From positions 62,001-126,000 of the forward strand of contig CAJTPS010000001.1 of the NCBI GenBank assembly GCA_910578555.1: a stretch of 64,000 nt of DNA, written 5' to 3'. Every line of letters begins with the position of its first letter. The first letter of the stretch is position 1. The DNA comes from an uncultured Lachnospiraceae bacterium. Its GTDB lineage: Bacteria; Bacillota; Clostridia; Lachnospirales; Lachnospiraceae. The translations under genes and the position numbers were made by a program. Of this stretch, positions 15,994-23,754 are shown one piece after another. The notes under the pieces are model-generated. The model was not told the DNA's origin. It saw only the letters and a list, made by a program, of their open reading frames with translations, and made no database searches.

Positions 15994-16251
15994 ATGGGAG
16001 AATTTAACACAAACTTTATTTTAGGATGTTCGGCGATCGGTGCAGGACTTGCGGTTATCGCAGGTATCGGACCCGGTGTCGGTCAGGGTATTGCGGCAGG
16101 TCATGCGGCAGCGGCAGTGGGCAGAAACCCGGGTGCCAAGTCTGACGTTACCTCGACCATGCTCTTAGGACAGGCCGTTGCCGAGACAACAGGTCTGTAT
16201 GGTTTGCTGATCGCAATGCTGCTCTTATTCGTAAAACCTTTGGTACCATAA
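15994..16251 (+). CDS. atpE: F0F1 ATP synthase subunit c, Na+-type signature
   Basis: The 85-aa two-helix hairpin that forms the rotor ring. Helix 1 contains GIGPGVGQGIAAG, helix 2 contains GQAVAETTGLYGLLIA with the ion-binding Glu. The sequence is close to that of Ilyobacter tartaricus subunit c, where Na+ is held by Gln32, the carbonyl of Val63, Glu65 and Ser66, with a water on Thr67. Here the Gln (GVGQG), Val and Glu are kept, Ser66 is Thr and Thr67 is kept, so Na+ coupling is likely. ATG 15994 has AAGGAGG upstream; the open frame to 15955 comes from the repeat. Two hairpins follow the gene. Confidence 0.96.
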   Translation: MGEFNTNFILGCSAIGAGLAVIAGIGPGVGQGIAAGHAAAAVGRNPGAKSDVTSTMLLGQAVAETTGLYGLLIAMLLLFVKPLVP

Positions 16252-16266
16252 GATGAAGTTATACTA

Positions 16267-16336
16267 AGGCTGCAAAGAACGCAGCCTAAGTACAACTAAG
16301 TCATCTTAAAGAGAATGCATAAAACGTGCATTCTCT
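16267..16336 (+). other. Two stable hairpins between atpE and atpF
   Basis: AGGCTGC/GCAGCCT (16267-16273, 16281-16287) and AGAGAATGCA/TGCATTCTCT (16310-16319, 16327-16336). No T-tract follows, so these are unlikely terminators. They could stabilise the upstream mRNA end and help raise atpE output relative to later genes, which is inference. Confidence 0.6.
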
Positions 16337-16382
16337 GCGGTCTAAGAGGACGATTAAGTTATGAAGAAAGGAGGATAAGAGC

Positions 16383-16943
16383 TTGAGTACATTAGCTACA
16401 CAGATGGTATTGGCATCCGCGGAGATGGAACCGAGGCTTTTTGATCTGGACCTGCAGTTGATCGCGGATTCGGTGTTGATGATCATCGCGGTATTCACAC
16501 TGTTTCTGATTGCTTCTCATTTCCTGTTTAACCCTGTTCGCGACATGATGCAGAACAGACAGAACCGGATCAAGAGCGAACTGGACACAGCCGCGGCCGA
16601 TATGGAAAGCGCGCGGGCGTTGAAGGAAGAGTATGAAGCCAAGCTGAAAGACATCGATAAAGAAGCCGAAGAAATCTTAAGCGAGGCGAGAAAGAAAGCG
16701 CTTGCCAATGAGAACAAGATCGTATCGGAAGCAAAAGAGGAAGCGTCGAGAATCATTGAGAGAGCCGGCGTGGAGGCGGAATTAGAGAAGAAGAAAGCCG
16801 CAGATGAAGTGAAACGTGAGATGGTAGTTCTGGCGTCTCTGATGGCGGGTAAAGTTGTGAGTGCTAAGATCGACACGACCGTTCAGGATAGTTTGATTGA
16901 AGAAACGTTGAAAGAAATAGGTGAGGGCACATGGCTAAGCTAA
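16383..16943 (+). CDS. atpF: F0F1 ATP synthase subunit b
   Basis: Peripheral stalk subunit, 186 aa: one membrane helix (about 24-45, SVLMIIAVFTLFLIASHFLF) followed by a long charged helix with the pattern PVRDMMQNRQNRIKSELDTA, typical of subunit b, and a C-terminal part that binds delta. The start is TTG 16383, supported by AGGAGG 8 nt upstream; the next in-frame ATG lies 8 codons further with no site. It overlaps atpH by 13 bp. Confidence 0.93.
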   Translation: MSTLATQMVLASAEMEPRLFDLDLQLIADSVLMIIAVFTLFLIASHFLFNPVRDMMQNRQNRIKSELDTAAADMESARALKEEYEAKLKDIDKEAEEILSEARKKALANENKIVSEAKEEASRIIERAGVEAELEKKKAADEVKREMVVLASLMAGKVVSAKIDTTVQDSLIEETLKEIGEGTWLS

Positions 16944-17476
16944 TTTCAAAAACATATGGAGATGCATTATTTGAGCTTGCGGTAGAAGAAGGCAGAATAG
17001 ATGTATTGGAAGAAGAAATCATACAGCTTCAGAAAGTGCTTGCGGATAATGCTGCCTTCGGCAGACTGATGAATCATCCTAAGATTATTGTTGAGGAGAA
17101 GCTTCAGGTTGCTAAGAATGTATTTGAGGGCAGGGTATCCGATGAACTGCTCGGGTTTCTTACAATCATCATTTCCAAAGACCGCTACAGGGATATTGAT
17201 GCGATTCTGGAATATTTTATTGCGGAAGTGAAGCGTTATAAGGGAATCGGCGTTGCGACAGTGACGACGGCGGTTCCGCTCAAGGAAGACCAGCGTGGTA
17301 AAATAGAACAGAAGCTGCTCAATACAACGCAGTATGCGAAGATGGAAATGCATTTTCAGGTAGACGAAGCCCTGATCGGCGGTATGGTGGTCCGTATCGG
17401 CGACAGAGTGGTGGACAGCAGTATCAGGACGAAATTATCCGAACTGCAGAAAGAATTATTAAAAGTCCATATCTGA
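16931..17476 (+). CDS. atpH: F0F1 ATP synthase subunit delta
   Basis: A 181-aa stalk subunit joining the b dimer to the top of the alpha/beta hexamer. The N-terminal helical domain (SKTYGDALFELAVEEGRID) and the C-terminal signature ALIGGMVVRIGDRVVDSSIRTKLSEL are both present. It overlaps the end of atpF, so translation is probably coupled. Order and length are normal for the operon. Confidence 0.95.
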   Translation: MAKLISKTYGDALFELAVEEGRIDVLEEEIIQLQKVLADNAAFGRLMNHPKIIVEEKLQVAKNVFEGRVSDELLGFLTIIISKDRYRDIDAILEYFIAEVKRYKGIGVATVTTAVPLKEDQRGKIEQKLLNTTQYAKMEMHFQVDEALIGGMVVRIGDRVVDSSIRTKLSELQKELLKVHI

Positions 17477-17534
17477 TCCCCAGGGATGAGATATGAGTTG
17501 ATATTCAAATTAAGAAGAAAGGTGCGTATGATCC

Positions 17535-19040
17535 ATGAATTTAAGACCAGAAGAAATTAGTTCAGTCATTAAGGATCAAATTAAGAGATATGCGTCAGAT
17601 CTGGAAGTGTCCGATGTGGGTACGGTTATTCAGGTGGCTGACGGTATTGCTCGTGTGCACGGACTTGAGAATGCCATGCAGGGAGAACTGTTAGAGTTCC
17701 CCGGCGAGGTTTACGGTATGGTACTTAACCTGGAGGAGGATAACGTAGGTGTTGTTCTTCTCGGCAGCCAGAATAACATTAACGAAGGCGATATCGTAAA
17801 GACTACGGGACGAGTGGTAGAGGTTCCCGTGGGTGACTGTATGCTTGGCCGTGTCGTAAATGCCCTTGGACAGCCTATTGACGGCAAGGGACCGATTCAG
17901 ACTGATAAATATCGTAAGATCGAGAGAGTAGCATCCGGCGTTATCACGAGAAAATCTGTTGATACACCGCTGCAGACAGGTATCAAGGCTATCGACTCCA
18001 TGGTTCCGATCGGAAGAGGTCAGCGTGAGCTGATCATCGGAGACAGACAGACCGGTAAGACGGCGATCGCTATTGATACGATCATCAATCAGAAGGGACA
18101 GGGTGTGAAATGTATCTATGTTGCCATAGGACAGAAGGCATCCACGATTGCTTCTATTGTTAAGACATTGACAGAGTACGGTGCGATGGCATATACGACA
18201 GTCGTTGCCGCAACAGCCAGTGAGCTGGCACCGTTACAGTATATTGCTCCGTATTCCGGTTGTGCGATCGGTGAGGAGTGGATGGAGAACGGTGAAGATG
18301 TGCTGGTGGTATATGACGATCTGAGTAAGCATGCCGCTGCATACCGTACACTTTCCCTGCTGCTGAAGAGACCGCCGGGACGTGAGGCTTATCCCGGAGA
18401 TGTATTCTATCTGCATTCCAGACTGCTTGAACGTGCAGCAAGAATGAATGAAGAGTACGGCGGCGGTTCGCTGACAGCGCTTCCGATCATCGAGACACAG
18501 GCGGGCGACGTATCCGCGTACATTCCTACGAACGTTATTTCCATCACGGACGGACAGATCTATCTGGAGACAGAGATGTTTAACTCCGGATTCAGACCTG
18601 CAGTAAATGCTGGACTTTCCGTATCCCGTGTAGGAGGAGCGGCACAGATCAAGGCAATGAAGAAGATTGCGGCGCCGATTCGTACAGAGCTGGCACAGTA
18701 CCGTGAGCTGGCGGCATTCTCACAGTTCGGTTCGGAACTGGATGCCGATACGAAAGAGAAGCTGGCACAGGGTGAAAGAATCAAGGAAGTGCTGAAACAG
18801 CCCCAGTATCAGCCCATGCCGGTACAATATCAGGTAATCATTATCTTCGTGGTGACGAACAAGTATCTGCTGGACGTTCCGGTAGACGACATTACGAGAT
18901 TTGAACGGGAGTTCTTTGAGTTCCTGGATACCAAATATCCGGAGGTTCCGGGTGCAATCGCCGAGAAGAAGGAAATTTCTGAAGAGACAGATGCGAAACT
19001 CAGGAAAGCGGTTGAAGAGTTCAAGGCGCAGTTTAAGTAG
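17535..19040 (+). CDS. atpA: F0F1 ATP synthase subunit alpha
   Basis: Non-catalytic nucleotide-binding subunit of F1, 501 aa. It has the N-terminal beta-barrel (VGTVIQVADGIARVHGLENAM), the P-loop GDRQTGKTAIAIDTI, VVYDDLSKHAAAYR, the arginine finger region PAVNAGLSVSRVGGAAQ and a C-terminal helical domain. It sits in the usual place between delta and gamma; 58 bp separate it from atpH. Nothing unusual is seen. Confidence 0.98.
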   Translation: MNLRPEEISSVIKDQIKRYASDLEVSDVGTVIQVADGIARVHGLENAMQGELLEFPGEVYGMVLNLEEDNVGVVLLGSQNNINEGDIVKTTGRVVEVPVGDCMLGRVVNALGQPIDGKGPIQTDKYRKIERVASGVITRKSVDTPLQTGIKAIDSMVPIGRGQRELIIGDRQTGKTAIAIDTIINQKGQGVKCIYVAIGQKASTIASIVKTLTEYGAMAYTTVVAATASELAPLQYIAPYSGCAIGEEWMENGEDVLVVYDDLSKHAAAYRTLSLLLKRPPGREAYPGDVFYLHSRLLERAARMNEEYGGGSLTALPIIETQAGDVSAYIPTNVISITDGQIYLETEMFNSGFRPAVNAGLSVSRVGGAAQIKAMKKIAAPIRTELAQYRELAAFSQFGSELDADTKEKLAQGERIKEVLKQPQYQPMPVQYQVIIIFVVTNKYLLDVPVDDITRFEREFFEFLDTKYPEVPGAIAEKKEISEETDAKLRKAVEEFKAQFK

Positions 19041-19185
19041 AAGGCGAGAAAAATGTGCAGTACAGGTCGAAGCACTTGCTGCTGAGACCGTAAGAATATG
19101 ATATAAGAGTGCAAAATTCCATCGTCGAAGGTGATCTGGAATGAATTTTGCACAGTACTGCAAAGCAGTACAGGAGGGTGACGCT

Positions 19186-20049
19186 ATGGCCTCAATGAGA
19201 GACATTAAAAGGCGTAAAGGCAGTATACAGAGTACTCAGCAGATTACCAAAGCCATGAAACTTGTTTCTACCGTGAAACTGCAGAGAGCAAAACAACGTG
19301 CAGAGCAGTCGAAAGCATACTTTAACTGTATGTACGAGACGGTGACTTCCATGCTGGCGAAGACCGGCGGCTTAAATCACCCTTATCTGAAAGCAGGAGA
19401 ATCTGAGAAGAAAGCGATTATCGTGATCACTTCCAACAGAGGACTTGCGGGCGGATATAATTCAAATGTGATCAAGCTGATCACCAAGGGTGATTTCAAG
19501 AAGGAAGAGCTGGAGATATATGCCATCGGCAAGAAAGGCAAGGATGCACTGCATCGTCACGGTTATCACATCATGGAGGAAAACTCGGAAATTATCGAGG
19601 AACCGTCCTATATGGATGCCATGGAGATCAGCAGGAAACTGCTGGACGCTTATGCTGCGGGTGAGATCGGAGAGATCTATCTTGCCTACACGGGATTTAA
19701 GAATACAGTGGTGCATGTGCCTACCATGTTGAAGCTGCTTCCTGTGGAGGCGCCGGAAAACGGTGAGCAGGGGAAAGATACGGGCAGCAAGGCCATGATG
19801 AATTTCGAGCCGGAGGACGATGAGGCACTGGACATGATCATTCCGAAATATGTCACGAGTCTGATTTACGGTGGTCTGGTGGAGGCGGTCGCCAGCGAGA
19901 ACGGTGCGAGAATGCAGGCTATGGATTCCGCGACAAGCAATGCTGAGGAAATGATAGATCACTTGTCACTGATGTACAACAGAGCACGTCAGGGATCTAT
20001 TACGCAGGAATTGACAGAAATTATCGCAGGTGCAAATGCGATTAGCTAA
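19186..20049 (+). CDS. atpG: F0F1 ATP synthase subunit gamma
   Basis: The central rotor shaft, 287 aa. Both long helices are recognisable: MRDIKRRKGSIQSTQQITKAMKLVSTVKL at the N-terminus (read from residue 4) and the C-terminal MDSATSNAEEMIDHLSLMYNRARQGSITQELTEI. ITSNRGLAGGYN marks the Rossmann-like middle. The frame is open to 19141, but ATG 19186 has AGGAGGGTG just upstream and gives the family N-terminus. Confidence 0.96.
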   Translation: MASMRDIKRRKGSIQSTQQITKAMKLVSTVKLQRAKQRAEQSKAYFNCMYETVTSMLAKTGGLNHPYLKAGESEKKAIIVITSNRGLAGGYNSNVIKLITKGDFKKEELEIYAIGKKGKDALHRHGYHIMEENSEIIEEPSYMDAMEISRKLLDAYAAGEIGEIYLAYTGFKNTVVHVPTMLKLLPVEAPENGEQGKDTGSKAMMNFEPEDDEALDMIIPKYVTSLIYGGLVEAVASENGARMQAMDSATSNAEEMIDHLSLMYNRARQGSITQELTEIIAGANAIS

Positions 20050-20077
20050 AATTAAATACGAGTGAAAGGAAAAAGAG

Positions 20078-21481
20078 ATGGCAGAAGTAAAAACAAGTGA
20101 AAATCTTGGTAAAATCACTCAGATTATCGGTGCTGTACTGGATATTAAATTTTCGGCAGGGAACTTACCGGAAATTAATGACGCGATCAGGATTCCGCTT
20201 AAGAGCGGAGGAGATCTGGTTGTGGAAGTATCACAGCATCTGGGTGATGATACTGTTAGATGTATCGCTATGGGTTCTACCGACGGACTGGTGAGAGGCA
20301 TGGATGCCATTGCAACCGGTGCACCGATCACGGTTCCCGTAGGTGAAAATACACTGGGACGTATCTTTAATGTTCTGGGAGAACCGATCGACAATAAGCC
20401 GGCGCCCACAGATGTAGGACACGAGCCGATTCACAGACCGGCTCCGGCATTTGAAGAACAGTCTACGGCGACAGAGCTTTTGGAGACCGGTATCAAGGTC
20501 GTTGACCTGCTGTGTCCCTACCAGAAGGGCGGTAAGATCGGTCTGTTCGGCGGAGCGGGCGTAGGAAAGACGGTTTTGATTCAGGAACTGATTCGTAATA
20601 TCGCGACAGAACACAGCGGTTACTCCGTATTTACCGGTGTAGGTGAGCGTACCAGAGAGGGTAATGACCTGTATCATGAGATGGAGGAGTCCGGCGTTAT
20701 TGATAAGACGACCATGGTATTCGGTCAGATGAATGAGCCGCCGGGAGCCAGAATGAGAGTCGGTCTGACAGGACTTACGATGGCAGAATATTTCCGTGAT
20801 AAGGGCGGTAAGGATGTGCTGTTATTTATCGACAATATTTTCCGTTTCACACAGGCCGGCTCCGAGGTGTCTGCGCTTCTCGGACGTATGCCTTCGGCGG
20901 TTGGTTATCAGCCTACGTTACAGACGGAAATGGGCGCTCTGCAGGAGCGTATCACATCGACGAAGAGCGGTTCCATCACTTCCGTACAGGCGGTATATGT
21001 GCCTGCGGATGACTTGACTGACCCGGCTCCGGCAACAACGTTTGCACATCTGGATGCAACCACAACACTTTCCCGTTCCATCGTGGAACTGGGTATTTAT
21101 CCGGCGGTAGACCCGCTTGAGTCTACTTCCAGAATCCTCGATCCGAGAATTGTCGGACAGGAACATTATGAGGTTGCCAGAGGCGTACAGGAGATTCTGC
21201 AGAAGTATAAGGAATTGCAGGATATTATCGCGATTCTCGGTATGGATGAGCTGTCTGAGGAAGATAAGCTGGTAGTAGCCCGTGCGAGAAGAATCCAGAG
21301 ATTCTTGTCCCAGCCTTTCCATGTGGCGGAGCAGTTCACCGGATTGAACGGAAAGTATGTGCCGATCACAGAGACGATTCGCGGCTTTAAGGAAATCCTG
21401 GAAGGCAAGCACGATGATATTCCGGAAAGCTACTTCTTAAATGCCGGAAGCATAGATGATGTGATTGCACGCACCAAGTAA
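20078..21481 (+). CDS. atpD: F0F1 ATP synthase subunit beta
   Basis: Catalytic subunit of F1, 467 aa. Walker A is GGAGVGKTVLIQELI, followed by GVGERTREGNDLYHEM with the catalytic Glu, Walker B VLLFIDNIFRFTQAGSEVSALLGRMPSAVGYQPTL (read in segments), and SITSVQAVYVPADDLTDPAPAT. Ribosome site AAAGGA is near the ATG. Full length and free of anomalies. Confidence 0.98.
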   Translation: MAEVKTSENLGKITQIIGAVLDIKFSAGNLPEINDAIRIPLKSGGDLVVEVSQHLGDDTVRCIAMGSTDGLVRGMDAIATGAPITVPVGENTLGRIFNVLGEPIDNKPAPTDVGHEPIHRPAPAFEEQSTATELLETGIKVVDLLCPYQKGGKIGLFGGAGVGKTVLIQELIRNIATEHSGYSVFTGVGERTREGNDLYHEMEESGVIDKTTMVFGQMNEPPGARMRVGLTGLTMAEYFRDKGGKDVLLFIDNIFRFTQAGSEVSALLGRMPSAVGYQPTLQTEMGALQERITSTKSGSITSVQAVYVPADDLTDPAPATTFAHLDATTTLSRSIVELGIYPAVDPLESTSRILDPRIVGQEHYEVARGVQEILQKYKELQDIIAILGMDELSEEDKLVVARARRIQRFLSQPFHVAEQFTGLNGKYVPITETIRGFKEILEGKHDDIPESYFLNAGSIDDVIARTK

Positions 21482-21518
21482 AAAGACTGAGATCATATAT
21501 AGAAAGAACAGGTAATAT

Positions 21519-21929
21519 ATGGCTGACGATAATAGAAATTTTACCTTAAAGATTATTACACCGGACAGAGTTTTCTATGAGGACGAGGTGTCCATGGTGG
21601 AATTTAATACGGTAGAGGGAGAAGTCGGTATTTATAAAGATCACCTTCCGATGACTATGATCATCGCTCCGGGTATTCTGACGATCACACGGGGAGAGGA
21701 AGTGAAAGAAGCCGCATTGCATGCGGGATTTACCGAGGTTCTTCCGGATCAGGTTACGATTCTTGCCGAGATTATTGAATGGCCGTCTGAAATTGACGTA
21801 GACCGTGCCGAGGAAGCGAAGTCACGTGCTGAGGAGAGGCTGAAAGAGCATGATCCGGGTACGGATATGAGACGGGCAGAACTGGCTTTAAAGCGTGCAG
21901 TAGCGAGAATCGAGACTGTGAGAAATTAA
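21519..21929 (+). CDS. atpC: F0F1 ATP synthase subunit epsilon
   Basis: A 136-aa regulatory subunit with an N-terminal beta sandwich (FTLKIITPDRVFYEDEVSMVEF, GEVGIYKDHLPMTMIIAPG, HAGFTEVLPDQVTILAE) and a C-terminal two-helix part (VDRAEEAKSRAEERLKE, MRRAELALKRAVARIET) that can inhibit ATP hydrolysis. It is the last gene of the atp operon, and a terminator follows 30 bp after the stop. Confidence 0.95.
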   Translation: MADDNRNFTLKIITPDRVFYEDEVSMVEFNTVEGEVGIYKDHLPMTMIIAPGILTITRGEEVKEAALHAGFTEVLPDQVTILAEIIEWPSEIDVDRAEEAKSRAEERLKEHDPGTDMRRAELALKRAVARIETVRN

Positions 21930-21958
21930 ATACCGCATGTAATGATAACGGGTGTTTT

Positions 21959-21985
21959 GGGGCAGATGCATGATCTGCCCCTTTT
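21959..21985 (+). terminator. Terminator of the atp operon
   Basis: GGGGCAGAT (21959-21967) pairs with ATCTGCCCC (21973-21981), followed by TTTT and a second T-run. Confidence 0.85.
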
Positions 21986-22100
21986 CCGGTTTTTACAGGA
22001 AAAGATAACGGTTCTGCTGGTGGCTCAAATGAATATTCGCGCCGCACGTTTATGTGCATATGATAGAATAAAAGACATATAAAAAGCATAGAGGTGCAGT

Positions 22101-22490
22101 ATGAATCAATCCAGAATATTGCCGTTCTATATGGCATATCCGCTCCCGTTATATTACCAGCAGGAAGACAGTGTGACGCGGGACTTGGAATATTTACAGC
22201 AAATGTATCCGGCGGAGGCGAAGAAATATCAGAAAATCATAGCAGAAACGCTGGACCGCATTGATTACGAGGGTAGTATGATCTATGATGAATATCCGGA
22301 CAGATGGCAGATCTACAGACTGACGCAGGTTATCGTGGGTAAGATCAGAAAAATGCAGGAAGAGAATACGGAAGAGGGAGACAAGGGGGAACCGGACTGG
22401 AATCGGGTCGCGGAATTTATTCAGGTCCTTCTTTCCTATGAGATTTACAGGAAACGGCATTGCAACCGCAACGGCATCTTAAAGTTTTAG
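22101..22490 (+). CDS. Conserved-looking small protein of unknown function
   Basis: A 129-aa soluble, acidic to neutral protein. I recognise no domain. It begins with a Tyr/Pro-rich stretch (ILPFYMAYPLPLYYQQED), then predicted helices (YLQQMYPAEAKKYQKIIAETLDRIDYEG; DRWQIYRLTQVIVGKIRKMQEE), a charged loop, and a C-terminal helix (FIQVLLSYEIYRKRHCNRNG). There are no signal peptide, membrane helices or cysteine motifs. Ribosome site AGAGGTG lies 9 nt before the ATG. It sits between the atp terminator and a methyltransferase gene in the same direction and may be co-transcribed with that gene. Confidence 0.7.
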   Translation: MNQSRILPFYMAYPLPLYYQQEDSVTRDLEYLQQMYPAEAKKYQKIIAETLDRIDYEGSMIYDEYPDRWQIYRLTQVIVGKIRKMQEENTEEGDKGEPDWNRVAEFIQVLLSYEIYRKRHCNRNGILKF

Positions 22491-22563
22491 TTGTGGTTTG
22501 GCTGCAATCTGATTAAAATAGAACATGAGACGACTTAAGATATGATGGAAAGTGTGTGAAAAC

Positions 22564-23733
22564 ATGGAAGAACAGCTTGAGAAACTTATGCGGGAAACCG
22601 TTGACGACAGATTGTATCAGATTATTCTCAGCAATCCGAGAGACAGGGACAGTGTATTCAAGATTAAAATAAGGCCTGTTATGGTAAAAGGCAGACTGCT
22701 TTTTCAACAGACCAGATATGAAGGAACGAAGGTTTTTCATGAAAATCTGGATCGGGATGCGGTGATCCGGAACATAGGTGATGCGTTGGAGAGAGATTTC
22801 AGGCAGTGCGAAGTGTCGCACCAGATCTGCAAAGCAGTTATTCTGATCAGCAGGAAAGGGAGAATGACAATCAACAAACGGATCATGGAGGCAAAGGAAC
22901 AGGCTGATGCAGGAAGAGCAGTCAGGCTTGCGCATAACAGAAAGAAGCGCTACATTCTGGAAGAAGGCGTTCCGGTGCCTTTTCTGATAGATCTTGGCGT
23001 GCAGACGCGGGAGGGCACAATTGTTCGCGCCCGATATGATAAATTTAAACAGATTAACCGTTTTCTGGAATTTATTGAAGATATTCTGCCAACACTCTCA
23101 GATGAGAATACCGTGCATATCATAGATTTCGGCTGCGGAAAGTCATATCTTACTTTCGCCATGTATTATTATCTGCATGATTTAAAGGGGTATGATGTGG
23201 AGATCACGGGACTTGATCTGAAAGAGGATGTGATCACAAACTGCAATGCATTAAGCCGGAAATACGGATACGATAAGCTGCATTTTATCAAGGGTGATAT
23301 TGCAGAATATGAAGAGCAGAGTACAGTCGATATGGTGGTGACACTGCATGCCTGTGACACTGCCACTGACTATGCTCTGGCCAGGGCTGTCGGGTGGGGC
23401 GCGAAAGTGATTCTGTCTGTGCCGTGCTGCCAGCATGAGGTGAACCGGCAGATTCATAATGAAGCATTGTCTCCGCTTCTTAAGTACGGTATAATCAAGG
23501 AGCGGCTCTCAGCGCTTGTCACGGACGCACTGCGTGCCAATCTGCTGGAGGCTGCCGGTTATGAGACCAGTATTCTTGAATTTATTGATATGGAACATAC
23601 GCCGAAGAATCTGCTGATACGTGCAGTCAGGAATACACACAGTGATGAACGCAAAGAGCGGAAAGTCAGGCAGGAGGCCGATGAAGTTATGCGTCTGCTG
23701 AACATAGACCCGACGATAAAGCGGCTTGTTTGA
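22564..23733 (+). CDS. Class I SAM-dependent methyltransferase
   Basis: A 389-aa protein. The first 150 residues are an N-terminal domain of unknown role (QIILSNPRDRDSVFKIKIRPVM). The Rossmann methyltransferase core follows: motif I VHIIDFGCGKSYLTFAMYYYL, VEITGLDLKED for the acidic loop, and DMVVTLHACDTATDYALA, then VPCCQHEVNRQI. The H-A-C-D and P-C-C-Q-H segments occur in a conserved Firmicute family often described as putative RNA methylases, but the substrate is not established. ATG 22564 is preferred to the upstream GTG 22552 because of spacing to GGAAAG. The following gene begins 21 bp after the stop. Confidence 0.8.
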   Translation: MEEQLEKLMRETVDDRLYQIILSNPRDRDSVFKIKIRPVMVKGRLLFQQTRYEGTKVFHENLDRDAVIRNIGDALERDFRQCEVSHQICKAVILISRKGRMTINKRIMEAKEQADAGRAVRLAHNRKKRYILEEGVPVPFLIDLGVQTREGTIVRARYDKFKQINRFLEFIEDILPTLSDENTVHIIDFGCGKSYLTFAMYYYLHDLKGYDVEITGLDLKEDVITNCNALSRKYGYDKLHFIKGDIAEYEEQSTVDMVVTLHACDTATDYALARAVGWGAKVILSVPCCQHEVNRQIHNEALSPLLKYGIIKERLSALVTDALRANLLEAAGYETSILEFIDMEHTPKNLLIRAVRNTHSDERKERKVRQEADEVMRLLNIDPTIKRLV

Positions 23734-23754
23734 GAATAAGAATGGAAGATTACT

